Source: Jiangella gansuensis DSM 44835
GTDB taxonomy: Bacteria > Actinomycetota > Actinomycetes > Jiangellales > Jiangellaceae
Direction of reading: 5' to 3'
Assembly (NCBI RefSeq): GCF_000515395.1
Contig: NZ_KI911782.1
Coordinates: forward strand, 2,788,606-2,852,605
Length of the DNA: 64,000 bases
Below the pieces are notes generated by a model. That model saw nothing but the letters and a program-made list of their open reading frames with translations. It was not told the origin of the DNA and made no database searches. Numbering within the stretch: the first letter of the stretch is position 1; the number at the start of each line of letters is the position of its first letter. The translations under genes and the position numbers were made by a program. Positions 52,943 through 61,195 of the stretch are shown in pieces.

Positions 52943-53739
52943 ATGAGACGGACACGGCGCACGGTGAATCACGACGGGGTCCGGCTCGCGGTCCGCGACA
53001 GTTCCACCCCCGGCGGCGACGACTCGGCCCGCCCGGCCGTCGTCCTCGTGCACGGCCTCGGGACGACCCAGCGCTCCTGGGACCTGGTCGCGTCGCGACT
53101 GGCAGAAGAGTGCCGAGTGGTCGCCTACGACCACCGAGGCCACGCCGGTCATCCGAATCGGCGACGGGGGAGTACACCATCTCCGCGCTGGTCACGGATC
53201 TCGTCGCGGTCCACGACGCGCTCGGGCTGCGCGAACCGGTGCTCGTCGGACATTCGCTCGGCGCGACGGTGGCGGTCGAAGCGGCCGTCCGCCGACCCTG
53301 CGCGGGCGTCGTCACCGTCGACGGCGGACTGCCGGTGAAGCTGCCGGCGGCCCTTGACGACCGCGCCACGTTCGATGTCGAGCTGCGCCGCCCACTGGTG
53401 CGGCTCGCGGGGTGGCTGGCAGCCCGGGCCGGCCACGGCCACCACCTCACAACCGACCAGTTGTGGCAGCTCACGCAGGAGCTGCGCCGCCGCGAGCGCG
53501 ACCTCGACGCCGTCTACGAGCAGCTCACCGCCCCGGTGCTCCAGGTCCTGCCGGGCCGGGCCGACCCAGTGCCGTGGGGCGCGCAGGTGCACGCAGCCAC
53601 CGACGCCGCGGCGAGCCGGTTCCGAGCCGCGCATCCCGGCGTGACTCAGCTGTGGCTCGATGCGGGGCACGCGATCCCACTGGAGCAACCGGCCGAGCTG
53701 GCCGCGGAGATCCGCCGGTTCGCGCTGGTCGAGCGATGA
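52943..53739 (+). pseudogene. Alpha/beta hydrolase interrupted by a one-base frameshift
   Basis: The first frame (MRRTRRTVNHDGVRLAVRD, then PAVVLVHGLGTTQRSWDLVA and VVAYDHRGH) stops matching the family after about residue 68. The continuation (SSESATGEYTISALVTDLVAV, then PVLVGHSLGATVAVEAA with the nucleophile GHSLG, and DAGHAIPLEQPAELA with the catalytic His) is in another frame. One missing base near 53143 would restore a hydrolase of about 265 residues. The promoter is intact, so the loss looks recent, or is a sequencing error. Confidence 0.75.
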
Positions 53740-53774
53740 GCGCGCAGCGGTGAGCGCGCAGCGGTGAGCGCGCA
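53737..53774 (+). repeat. 14-bp tandem repeat at the hydrolase 3' end
   Basis: TGAGCGCGCAGCGG occurs twice, followed by a partial third copy (TGAGCGCGCA). The first TGA is the hydrolase stop codon. It is probably a local duplication. Confidence 0.8.
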
Positions 53775-53792
53775 TCCGCCGGGGGAGTCGCA

Positions 53793-54674
53793 TCACTCGG
53801 GGCGGCGCAGCACTTCCACCAGTGCGGCGACGCTGTGCTCCCCATGACCGGCCGCGGCCGCCCGGCGGATCAGGTCGTGCAACGGCGCCTGCCAGGCCGT
53901 GTCCACGCCCGCCTCGCGGCCGAACTCCTCATCCCAGGCGATGCCGGCGAGGAACAGGTTCACCGACGACGCCGCCGCGGAGTAGTCGCCGCTGTCGATC
54001 TCCTCGGCGAACGTCGGCAGCACCGATCCGATCATCTCCAGCCACGCGACGCTGTACGGCACGAGCGCACTCACCGGCAGTCCGCGTGCCTGGGCCGCGG
54101 CGGCACCCTGGAAGAAGCCCACCAGCGCCGGCAGGAGAGTGGCACCGACCGCCGACTCGTAGAACACCGCGAGATCCGGTTCGTCGCCCAGGAACTCGGT
54201 GCGCCCACCGAGCACCCGGAGCGTGTCTGAGTGTTCGTCGAATGCCGACCGGTCGCCGCCGTAATAGATCAGCGTGTCCGCGGCGCCGACCGCGGCCGGC
54301 ACGTTCTTTACCGCCCCGTCGAGCACACGCGCGCCATGACCGGCGGCCCAGACGGCGAAATCGCGCGCGCTGGCCGGAACGCCGCTGTTCAGCGGCACCA
54401 ACACCCTGCCGGACAGGGACGCCGTCGCCGGCTCCAGGGCCTGTCGGGTGTCGTCGTAACCGGTGAGGCACGTGACCACCAGCGGGCCGGCGCGCACCGC
54501 GTCGTCGACGGAGGCGGCGAGCGTGGCTCCGCGTTCGACCAGAGACGCGGCCTTGGCCGCGGTGCGGTTCCAGACGGTGGTGGGATGGCCGGCATCGAGG
54601 AACGCCTGGGCCAGCGCGGCGCCCATCGAGCCGAGGCCGACGACGGTCACCGGCGGGCGGCCTTGCGCGGTCAT
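53793..54674 (-). CDS. NAD(P)-binding beta-hydroxyacid dehydrogenase / imine-reductase-like protein
   Basis: 293 residues. The cofactor loop VVGLGSMGAALAQAFLDAGHPTTVWNRTAAKA is typical of the 6PGDH-like family with NADPH preference. LVPLNSGVPASARDF, VLDGAVKNVPAAVG and LIYYGGDRSAFDEH follow the imine reductase pattern rather than hydroxyisobutyrate dehydrogenase, whose catalytic Lys is not evident. It is divergent from an HxlR regulator, a typical enzyme/regulator pair. The substrate is unknown. Confidence 0.75.
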   Translation of the reverse strand: MTAQGRPPVTVVGLGSMGAALAQAFLDAGHPTTVWNRTAAKAASLVERGATLAASVDDAVRAGPLVVTCLTGYDDTRQALEPATASLSGRVLVPLNSGVPASARDFAVWAAGHGARVLDGAVKNVPAAVGAADTLIYYGGDRSAFDEHSDTLRVLGGRTEFLGDEPDLAVFYESAVGATLLPALVGFFQGAAAAQARGLPVSALVPYSVAWLEMIGSVLPTFAEEIDSGDYSAAASSVNLFLAGIAWDEEFGREAGVDTAWQAPLHDLIRRAAAAGHGEHSVAALVEVLRRPE

Positions 54675-54790
54675 GGGGACTCCTGTCGTGGTGGTGATCG
54701 GGACACCGCCATCCTGAGCCGTTTACATGCAGTTCTACAAGTACCTACACTTCTGTTCGGTACCCACAGATGTGTATGTCAGGAGGTCAG

Positions 54791-55138
54791 ATGGCCGAAC
54801 GCACCTTCACCTGCGGCCTCGACGCCGCCGTCGCGGTGATGGGCGGCAAGTGGAAGGGCCTGATCCTGTTCATGCTGGCCGACGGGCCGCTGCGGTTCGG
54901 CCAACTACGCCGGGCGGTCGCCGGCATCAGCGAGCGGATGCTGATTCTGCAGCTTCGGGAACTGGAGACGGCTGGCCTGGTGCACCGGGAGTCGTACCAC
55001 GAAGTGCCGCCGAGGGTCGAGTACTCGCTCACCGAGTTCGGCCGGTCGCTCAACGCCGCGCTGGCGCCTCTCGGGGAGTGGGGCGAAGACCACATGGACC
55101 GCATCGAGGCCATCGAGTGGGACGCGATCCGCGGCTGA
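54791..55138 (+). CDS. HxlR-family transcriptional regulator
   Basis: 115 residues from ATG 54791 with AGGAGG at 54780-54785. It has a winged helix with the HxlR pattern: CGLDAAVAVMGGKWKGLILFMLADGPLRFGQLRRAVAGISERMLILQLRELE, then VEYSLTEFGRSL. The N-terminal Cys (CGLD) of redox- or aldehyde-sensing members is present. It is divergent from the imine-reductase-like gene. GTAC repeats (54739 and 54759) lie in the intergenic region. Confidence 0.88.
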   Translation: MAERTFTCGLDAAVAVMGGKWKGLILFMLADGPLRFGQLRRAVAGISERMLILQLRELETAGLVHRESYHEVPPRVEYSLTEFGRSLNAALAPLGEWGEDHMDRIEAIEWDAIRG

Positions 55139-55310
55139 GGGAGGGGCGTCAGACCCCTCCCGGCCCTGGATCGTGACTAGTTGACATAATGTGCATTATC
55201 GGCGACCTGGTGATGAGACGATGACTGGCCACTGATCTGGCGCATCGTGCCAACTACATGGCGGTTCGCGTGGCGGCGCAAGCCTCTGGCCCGACCTACA
55301 CAGGCAATGC

Positions 55311-55796
55311 CTACTGGCGTTCATCTTTCGTCCAGGACCACTGGGTGAGCCAGCCAGGAAGATCGCCGACCGTCCCTTCGCCGGCCACGTCGGCGAGTGC
55401 CTCGACCATCGTGTCGAAGCGGGCAACGCCGAGCTGGCGCCGCCAGCGGTCCATGACGTGGTCGAAGACGGCAGCGCTGGCCGCCAGCAAATCCTCGGCG
55501 CGGGACGTGCGACGCAGCAGTACCGCACGTCGATCCCCCGGCACCGAGTCCCGTGCGACGTACCCAGCCCTCTCCAGGCCGGCCGTGGTCTTGGCTGCCG
55601 CCTGCTTCGAGACGCCGAGACGCTGACCGAGCTCGTTGATCGTGCACCCGTCGGGACCGATCGCCTGGAGCACGAATCCGTGCAGCGGCCGAGCTTCGGG
55701 ATGACCCTGCGCGGCGAGCTCGCCGTGGAGCGCGTCGACGCCGTCACGGAACGCACCGGCCAGGAGCAGGACAACGCGCCATCCAGGCTCGCTCAC
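55311..55796 (-). CDS. MarR-family transcriptional regulator
   Basis: 161 residues from GTG 55796 with GGAGGT six bases upstream. Winged helix: LHGFVLQAIGPDGCTINELGQRLGVSKQAAAKTTAGLERAGYVARDSVPGDRRAVLLRRT, the MarR wing with DRR. It is divergent from a cupin gene. Two perfect palindromes of MarR-like geometry lie in between, so autoregulation and control of the cupin are likely. The ligand is unknown. Confidence 0.88.
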   Translation of the reverse strand: MSEPGWRVVLLLAGAFRDGVDALHGELAAQGHPEARPLHGFVLQAIGPDGCTINELGQRLGVSKQAAAKTTAGLERAGYVARDSVPGDRRAVLLRRTSRAEDLLAASAAVFDHVMDRWRRQLGVARFDTMVEALADVAGEGTVGDLPGWLTQWSWTKDERQ

Positions 55797-55811
55797 CAGC
55801 GCACCTCCGCA

Positions 55812-55832
55812 ATCGTCAACCTGGTTGACGAT
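55812..55832. promoter_or_regulatory. Perfect 9-3-9 palindrome, candidate MarR operator
   Basis: ATCGTCAAC-CTG-GTTGACGAT, perfect arms of nine bases. It lies 16 bases upstream of the MarR start codon. Confidence 0.75.
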
Positions 55833-55855
55833 ATCGCATCCGGGCCTTACGGTGC

Positions 55856-55874
55856 TAGACAACCACGTTGTCTA
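55856..55874. promoter_or_regulatory. Perfect 8-3-8 palindrome, second candidate operator
   Basis: TAGACAAC-CAC-GTTGTCTA, perfect arms. It shares the CAAC-N3-GTTG core with the palindrome 24 bases upstream and lies 16 bases before the cupin ATG. Confidence 0.75.
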
Positions 55875-55889
55875 TTCCAGGGAACCGAT

Positions 55890-56279
55890 ATGACCGCCGC
55901 CAGAATCGCTCTCTCGGGTGCCCGCCTCACCGAGACGCCGAACGCCTCCATGATCACCCTCGCCTCACCCACGCAGGGCGGCACCAAGACGCTGAGCCTG
56001 TGGCGCGTCACCATGCGCCCCGGCCAGCGCGGCCCCCAGCACACCTTCGACGTCGAGCAGGCGTGGCACCTGCTCGACGGTACGGCGACCATCGCCGTCG
56101 ACGCTGAGAGCATCGACCTGACGTCCGGTGACACCGTGGTCCTCCCCGCCGGAATCCCGCGCCAGGTCGGCACCGATTCCGGCGCCGTGTTCGTCGTCAC
56201 CGGCCTGGCCAGCGGATCGGCCACCCCGATCTCACCGGACGGGCCCGGAGAGCCGGTGTCCCCCGCCTGGATCGCGTGA
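55890..56279 (+). CDS. Cupin-domain protein
   Basis: 129-residue small beta-barrel: LWRVTMRPGQRGPQHTFDVEQAWHLLDGTATIAVDAESIDLTSGDTVVLPAGIPRQV. This has the cupin motif order, with His in PQHTFDVEQ and an AGIPRQV second motif. It is probably a metal-binding enzyme or sensor. ATG 55890 follows GGGAACCG. It is paired with the divergent MarR gene and its two palindromes. The function is unknown. Confidence 0.82.
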   Translation: MTAARIALSGARLTETPNASMITLASPTQGGTKTLSLWRVTMRPGQRGPQHTFDVEQAWHLLDGTATIAVDAESIDLTSGDTVVLPAGIPRQVGTDSGAVFVVTGLASGSATPISPDGPGEPVSPAWIA

Positions 56280-56341
56280 CACAACCGCCGCGCTTCGGAC
56301 AGCGTGCGAGCACCGGTCCGAGGTCGGATGTGCACCTGGGC

Positions 56342-56415
56342 CGTTGATCTCGGAGTAGGCCGGCCATGTCCTGGCAATTGTGCCCTCAGCCGGCGGCCCT
56401 ACTCCGAGATCAACG
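56342..56415. terminator. Perfect 18-bp inverted repeat between convergent genes
   Basis: Arms 56342-56359 (CGTTGATCTCGGAGTAGG) and 56398-56415 are exact reverse complements, with a 38-base loop. The element lies between the cupin gene and the convergent betaine-type binding-protein gene, so a bidirectional terminator or a mobile palindromic repeat is likely. There is no U-tract. Confidence 0.65.
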
Positions 56416-56425
56416 CGAAGTGGCG

Positions 56426-57361
56426 TCAGCCTCGCAGGGATTCGACCCAGTCCGGGTTCTGCTCCAGCCAATCGGCGACGGCCTCGGCCTCCTGGCCCTC
56501 GCCGTACTCGTTCACCACGAGGTTCTCGAGCGAGCCGTACTGTTCGTCGTCGAGCTGGGCGTTGCTGACCATCTCGGCGAGGTCGGCGAACTCCGCCTTG
56601 AAGTCCTTGCTGCTCAGCGCATGCAGGCTTTCCGGTTCGCCGAGCGCGCCCTGCGGGTCTTCCAGGTCTTTGATCGGGAACGCGTTGTTCGCCCAGAAGG
56701 GCCGCCACAGGGTGACCACGATGTCCTCCTGCGCCTGGATGGCGTTGTCCAGCTCAGCCAGCATCGCCGGAGTCGAGGACGTGACGAGCTCGTAGTCGCC
56801 ATCGAGTCCGTACTCGGGCATGACGGAGTTCTGGGTGACCTCGGTGAGCCCGGCACCCGGCTCGATGCCGACGATGCGGCCGCCGAACTGGGCGGCGTTG
56901 CCGGTCAGATCCTCGATCGAGTCGATGTCGGTGTACTCCGGAACGGCGAACGTGAGTGTTGCCCCGTCGTAGTAGGTGCCGAGGTCCTCGATGTCGTCAC
57001 CGTACTGGTCCATGTACTGGGCGTGAGTGACCTCCGGCCACGCCGACGGCATGAGGTCGATGTCGCCGTCCGCGATAGCGGTGTAGAGCGGCCCGTTGTC
57101 CGCCAGCTCCCTGATCTCGACCGTGTAGCCCTCGTCCTCGAAGACGTCCTTCCACAGGTAACCCATCGATAGGTAGTCGGTCCACGAGGAGATGATGCCG
57201 ATGGTGATGGTCCCACCGCCGCCGGACTGATCACCGCCGGAGGCAGCGCCCCCTTCGCCGTCTCCGTCGTCGCTTCCGCACGCGGCGAGCGTCAGGCCGA
57301 GGCCCAGCGCCGTCGCAGCTGCAGCGATCTTCTGTCGAGTCCGTATGGTCCGCAAGGGCAT
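56426..57361 (-). CDS. Glycine betaine/choline-type ABC transporter substrate-binding lipoprotein (OpuAC-like)
   Basis: 311 residues from ATG 57361. The signal sequence ends in the lipobox LTLAAC, followed by a Gly/Asp/Ser-rich spacer. The ligand domain begins TITIGIISSWTDYLSMGYLWKDVFED, and contains MPSAWPEVTHAQYMDQYGDDI and VTLWRPFWAN, with the Trp/Tyr residues that form the quaternary-amine cage. It binds a compatible solute such as glycine betaine outside the membrane. No permease or ATPase gene is adjacent, so it is an orphan or partners elsewhere. Confidence 0.87.
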   Translation of the reverse strand: MPLRTIRTRQKIAAAATALGLGLTLAACGSDDGDGEGGAASGGDQSGGGGTITIGIISSWTDYLSMGYLWKDVFEDEGYTVEIRELADNGPLYTAIADGDIDLMPSAWPEVTHAQYMDQYGDDIEDLGTYYDGATLTFAVPEYTDIDSIEDLTGNAAQFGGRIVGIEPGAGLTEVTQNSVMPEYGLDGDYELVTSSTPAMLAELDNAIQAQEDIVVTLWRPFWANNAFPIKDLEDPQGALGEPESLHALSSKDFKAEFADLAEMVSNAQLDDEQYGSLENLVVNEYGEGQEAEAVADWLEQNPDWVESLRG

Positions 57362-57705
57362 CCCTTCTCGTAACGTGCAGCCGCGCCGCACACCGTCGTG
57401 CGACCCCGTAACGATGTGAGACTCGCCGGTTCGAGGAGCACATCGCGCATTTCGAGGGCGAGCCGGGATGGCAGCGCGCGACACGACACACGCCGCGAAC
57501 TCGAACACCGTCGGCACTCGCCCCGGCCGCGTCACCGCGAGTCCGACGCGTCCACTGAGCGGGCATGCGGTGACCGAATGGGTCAGCAGCCTAACAAAAC
57601 CGCCATCTACGGGCCGTCATCGGCTGCCGCTCGCCGCTGGAGAAGGAGGTCTGCGGCTCCCCTGGTCCCCGCTGGAGAGAACCCGCGGCGCCGGCGTGGG
57701 AGGCC

Positions 57706-58116
57706 TCAGCGCAGCTGCTGGATGCGGACCTCGTTGCCGGCGGGATCGCGGAAGGCGCAGTCGCGCGCACCGTACGGTTGGTCGATCGGCTCCTGGACGA
57801 CCTCAGCGCCGCTGGCCTCCAGCTTCGCGAAGGTCGCGTCGACGTCGGGCGTCGAGAGGTTGACGCCGAAGTAGCTGCCCTTGGCGATCAGCTCCATGAG
57901 GGTGCGACGCTCGTCGTCCGTGAGGTTCGGGGTGGCCGCCGGCGGGTTCAGCACGATGCACGTGTCCGGCTGATTGCGCGGGCCGACGGTGATCCAGCGC
58001 ATGCCCTCGTAGCCCACGTCGTTGCGGACCTCGAAACCGAGGACGTCGCGGTAGAACGCCAACGAGGCGTCCGGGTCAGTGTGCGGCAGGAAACTGGCGT
58101 GAATGAGGATGTCCAT
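57706..58116 (-). CDS. VOC family protein
   Basis: 136 residues from ATG 58116: MDILIHASFLPHTDPDASLAFYRDVLGFEVRNDVGYEGMRWITVGPRNQPDTCIVL, then a second half DVDATFAKLEASGAEVVQEPIDQPYGARDCAFRDPAGNEVRIQQ. This is the PhnB/glyoxalase layout common in actinobacteria. It begins 5 bases after the AraC regulator's stop, so the two form an operon. The substrate is unknown. Confidence 0.87.
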   Translation of the reverse strand: MDILIHASFLPHTDPDASLAFYRDVLGFEVRNDVGYEGMRWITVGPRNQPDTCIVLNPPAATPNLTDDERRTLMELIAKGSYFGVNLSTPDVDATFAKLEASGAEVVQEPIDQPYGARDCAFRDPAGNEVRIQQLR

Positions 58117-58121
58117 GCCCG

Positions 58122-58580
58122 TCACGCTAGTTGCGGCTCGTCGACGGTGGCTTCTCGATTCCTGATCGGTCGGGTGATCCGCCTGGCGATGCACGGCAGC
58201 ATGCCCGCCGTCGCCTCGGCGCCGTGCTCCCGATAGACGCTCGGCGGCACACCGACCAGTTCGGTGAAGCGCGTGCTGAACGTGCCCAGCGACGAACAGC
58301 CGACCTCGAAACACACCTCGGTGACGCTGAGATCTCCCCGGCGCAGCAGCGCCATCGCACGTTCGATGCGCCGCGTCATCAGATACGAGTACGGCGACTC
58401 GCCGTACTCGAGCCGGAACTGCCGGCTCAGATGCCCGGCCGACATGTTCACACCGCGAGCGAGCGCCTCGACCGCCAGTGGCTGCGCGTACTCCCGGTCG
58501 ATCCGGTCGCGAACGCGGCGCAACCGGGCCAGGTCACGCAGCCGCTGTTCCTCGCTAGGACTGCTGGTCACCTGCTCCAT
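58122..58580 (-). CDS. Short AraC-family regulator
   Basis: 152 residues, essentially only the DNA-binding part: AREYAQPLAVEALARGVNMSAGHLSRQFRLEYGESPYSYLMTRRIERAMALLRRGDLSVTEVCFEVGCSSLGTFSTRFTELVGVPPSVYRE. Two helix-turn-helix units are complete, and no sensor domain is present. It is cotranscribed with the VOC gene, the common pairing for this small AraC group. ATG 58580; no strong Shine-Dalgarno sequence. Confidence 0.88.
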   Translation of the reverse strand: MEQVTSSPSEEQRLRDLARLRRVRDRIDREYAQPLAVEALARGVNMSAGHLSRQFRLEYGESPYSYLMTRRIERAMALLRRGDLSVTEVCFEVGCSSLGTFSTRFTELVGVPPSVYREHGAEATAGMLPCIARRITRPIRNREATVDEPQLA

Positions 58581-58633
58581 CGTGCCACGTCACACCGGAG
58601 CTGCCCAGCGTTCGACGATGCCGCGCCGCCGCG

Positions 58634-58672
58634 TTGGCATCGATGCCAATCAGGCGATGACATCGATGCCAA
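58634..58672. promoter_or_regulatory. Tandem operator with CATCGATGCCAA repeats
   Basis: A perfect 16-base palindrome TTGGCATCGATGCCAA (58634-58649) is followed by a second CATCGATGCCAA (58661-58672), 23 bases apart. It lies between the AraC and TetR genes. It is a candidate binding site for the TetR protein downstream. Confidence 0.7.
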
Positions 58673-58755
58673 CCAGCGCTTTTGGCCGGTTCCGAGGCGA
58701 CAAGCGAGGATATCCCCGGATCATCCGTGGAGGTCCCCGAAAGGAGCGTTGTGCG

Positions 58756-59343
58756 ATGCGGGCGGACGGACGGCGCAATCGCGACGCGCTGCTCGCGGCC
58801 GCCGAGCAGCTGATCGCTGAGAAGGGGGCGGACGTACCCCTGGACGAGATCGCACGCCGGGCCGGCGTCGGCAACGCCACCCTCTACCGCCACTTCCCCA
58901 CCCGGCGGGACCTCCTGCTCGCAGTCACCGCCGATCACGTCACGGCGCTGCGCGAGTACGCCGAGTTGCTGATCGACCAAGACGCGCCGGCCGAGGCTCT
59001 GATGGCGTGGCTGCGCGCCTTCGCCGAGCACGTGGCCGCCCACCCGGCGCTGGCCGGCCCGGACGAGGCCGGCGGGGATCCCCGGCCGTACGGCCAGTGG
59101 CGCGCCGACGTCGACGATATGGCGATGCTGTTGCTGTACCGGGCCCGCCGGACCGGTGCGGTCCGGGCGGATCTCGAAACCGATGATCTGCTCGCCTTCG
59201 AGGAGGGCATCGCGCTCGCGGTGCCCTCCGCGGGCCGGCGGGAACGGCTGTTCGCGCTGCTGCGGGACGCGGTCGTGGCCGCACCACGCGAAATCCCGCA
59301 CGTGCGCACCATCGCCCGGAGCGCAGCGCCGGACTACCGTTGA
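58756..59343 (+). CDS. TetR/AcrR-family regulator
   Basis: 195 residues from ATG 58756 with AAGGAG upstream. The HTH is NRDALLAAAEQLIAEKGADVPLDEIARRAGVGNATLYRHFPTRRDLLLAV, then an all-helical ligand domain (AWLRAFAEHVAAHPALAGPDEAGG). It is divergent from AraC and overlaps or abuts the methyltransferase gene downstream, so it probably regulates itself and that gene. Two palindromic sites are upstream. Confidence 0.9.
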   Translation: MRADGRRNRDALLAAAEQLIAEKGADVPLDEIARRAGVGNATLYRHFPTRRDLLLAVTADHVTALREYAELLIDQDAPAEALMAWLRAFAEHVAAHPALAGPDEAGGDPRPYGQWRADVDDMAMLLLYRARRTGAVRADLETDDLLAFEEGIALAVPSAGRRERLFALLRDAVVAAPREIPHVRTIARSAAPDYR

Positions 59344-59348
59344 CGGTG

Positions 59349-60032
59349 ATGACCGACGCACCGGATCCAGATGTGGCCGTCCGCCGTATGGCGGCGGAAT
59401 CGCTGGCCGGGGACGACCCCACCGGCTGGTTCGAGCGGCTCTACGCGGCGGCCGACGCCGGCGCCGCCGTCGTGCCATGGCATCGCGGCTCGTCGCATCC
59501 GCTGCTCGTGGAGTGGCTCGCCGACCGCGACATTCCCGCACCCGGCGCGACGGCGCTCGTGGTCGGCAGCGAGCCGGGTTTCGACGCCGAGCTGCTCGCC
59601 AGACGCGGGTGGGACACCACCGCCTTCGACGTCTCCCCTAGCGCCGTCACCGCGGCGCAGCGCCGCTTCCCCGGTACCGCCGTGCACTACGTCGCCGCTG
59701 ACCTGCTCGATCCGCCGGCCGCGTGGCGTCAGGCATTCGACCTCGTCGTGGAGATCATGACGGTCCAGTCGCTGCCGGTACCGTTGCATCCCCCGGCCAC
59801 CGAAGCCGTCGCCGGGTTCGTCGCGCCCGGCGGCACGTTACTCATCATCGCCACCGCCCGCACCGAAACCACCGAAACCACCAGAGCCACTCAGCCCGCC
59901 GACGGGCCGCCGTGGCCGCTCACCCGCGCGGAGGTGGAGGCGTTCGGCGCCGGCGGGCTCGCCGCCGTCGCCGTCGAGGAGCACGCGGGGGTGCCGCCGT
60001 ACCTGCGCTGGCGAGCGGAGTTCCGGCGGTGA
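59349..60032 (+). CDS. Class I SAM-dependent methyltransferase
   Basis: 227 residues from ATG 59349, 5 bases after the TetR stop; a GTG 3 bases earlier is an alternative. Motif I is ALVVGSEPGFDAELLARRGWDTTAFDVSPSAVTAAQRRFP, with VVGSEPG for the usual GxGxG, then ADLLDPPAAWRQAFDLVVEIMTVQSLPV. Such small methyltransferases act on tellurite-, thiopurine- or small-molecule-like substrates; this one is unassigned. Its operon with TetR suggests induction. Confidence 0.82.
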   Translation: MTDAPDPDVAVRRMAAESLAGDDPTGWFERLYAAADAGAAVVPWHRGSSHPLLVEWLADRDIPAPGATALVVGSEPGFDAELLARRGWDTTAFDVSPSAVTAAQRRFPGTAVHYVAADLLDPPAAWRQAFDLVVEIMTVQSLPVPLHPPATEAVAGFVAPGGTLLIIATARTETTETTRATQPADGPPWPLTRAEVEAFGAGGLAAVAVEEHAGVPPYLRWRAEFRR

Positions 60033-60039
60033 CGCGACG

Positions 60040-60891
60040 ATGACGACGACGGCCGCGCAGCCCAGGGAGAACCGGACCGCCGGCGATCTCGGACTGTTCG
60101 GGCCCGACAGCGTCAGCTGGCGGGTCCACCGCGAACCGGTGCTCTGGTTGGCCGGCGTCCGGGCGCTCTACCTGCAGGCCCTGCATCCGCGCGCCGTCGC
60201 CGGCGTCGTTCAGAATTCCGACATCCGCCGCGACTGCTGGGCCCGGCTCATGCGCACCGCCGAGTACGTCGGCACCGTCGTCTACGGCACCACTGAGCAG
60301 GCCGAGCGGGCCGGCCGCCGGGTCCGCGGCATCCATGCCCGGCTGCGCGGCCACGATCCCGTCACGGGCGCTGAGTTCAGGGTGGACGATCCCGACCTGC
60401 TGCGGTGGGTGCACGTCGCCGAGGTGGAGTCGTTCGCGTCGACCGCCCGGCGGGCCCGGCTGGGTCTCAACGACGACGACGTCGACCGGTACTACGCCGA
60501 GCAGGTGCGGGCCGCGGAACTGGTCGGGCTGGACCCGGCGACGGTGCCGGCCAGCGCCGCCGACGTCGACGCGTTCTTCCGCGACGTGCGGCCACGGCTT
60601 GCCCTCACCGACGAGGCCCGCGATGTCGCCCGGTTCCTGACCCTGCCGCCCATGCCGAACCGTCTGGTCGTCCCGATCGGCCGGCCGGCCTGGCTGGGCG
60701 TCGCGACGACGGCGTTCGCCCTGCTCCCCCGCTGGGCCCGGCGGATGTACCGGCTCCCCGGGTTGCCCACCACCGACCTGGCGGCATCGCTGGCGGTGGC
60801 CGGGTTGCGCGGCATCGTGAGCGCGCTGCCGGTGCGCGACGGCCCGATCTACCGCGACGCTGTGCGCCGCGCCGAGCAGCACCAGGCGTGA
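60040..60891 (+). CDS. MpaB/DUF2236 family oxygenase
   Basis: 283 residues: GLFGPDSVSWRVHREPVLWLAGVRALYLQALHPRAVAGVVQNSD is the hallmark N-terminus (HREP and HPRA). RLMRTAEYVGTVVYGTTEQAERAGRRVRGIHARLRG and LRWVHVAEVESF contain the His residues expected for the haem-containing rubber-oxygenase-like fold. Members are widespread in mycobacteria and their substrates are mostly unknown. It is 7 bases after the methyltransferase, probably the same operon. Confidence 0.9.
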   Translation: MTTTAAQPRENRTAGDLGLFGPDSVSWRVHREPVLWLAGVRALYLQALHPRAVAGVVQNSDIRRDCWARLMRTAEYVGTVVYGTTEQAERAGRRVRGIHARLRGHDPVTGAEFRVDDPDLLRWVHVAEVESFASTARRARLGLNDDDVDRYYAEQVRAAELVGLDPATVPASAADVDAFFRDVRPRLALTDEARDVARFLTLPPMPNRLVVPIGRPAWLGVATTAFALLPRWARRMYRLPGLPTTDLAASLAVAGLRGIVSALPVRDGPIYRDAVRRAEQHQA

Positions 60892-60895
60892 CGGG

Positions 60896-61125
60896 TCAGC
60901 CGGCGCCCCGGTACACCAGATAGAACGAGTCGAGCGGGTCGTCCGGCACCTCGAGCACGTCCACACCGCTGGAGCCCGCGTCGGCGAGCATGCGGCGCGC
61001 GGTCTGCTCGCCCAGGCGGTGCCGAGCCCGGCGCCGTCGTGAGCCAGCGACACCGTCATGCAGTGCAGCGTGCTGACCGCGTACAACAACGGCGCGAGCG
61101 GATAGCTGCCCCCATCCCCGCTCGT
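60896..61125 (-). pseudogene. 3' remnant of a SAM-dependent methyltransferase
   Basis: On the minus strand, GGSYPLAPLLYAVSTLHCMTVSLAHDGAGLGTAW shifts frame into GEQTARRMLADAGSSGVDVLEVPDDPLDSFYLVYRGAG and ends at TGA (60896-60898). These are the conserved C-terminal blocks of an actinobacterial methyltransferase family. The N-terminal two thirds are missing and one base is lost near the junction. It lies between two converging genes and is a decayed fragment. Confidence 0.7.
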
Positions 61126-61195
61126 CAGCCTAGCCCCGGGTGCCGGGCCACCGGAAGACCGCGAGCGGGCGCGCACGAGGCCGACCAGCGGGGGA

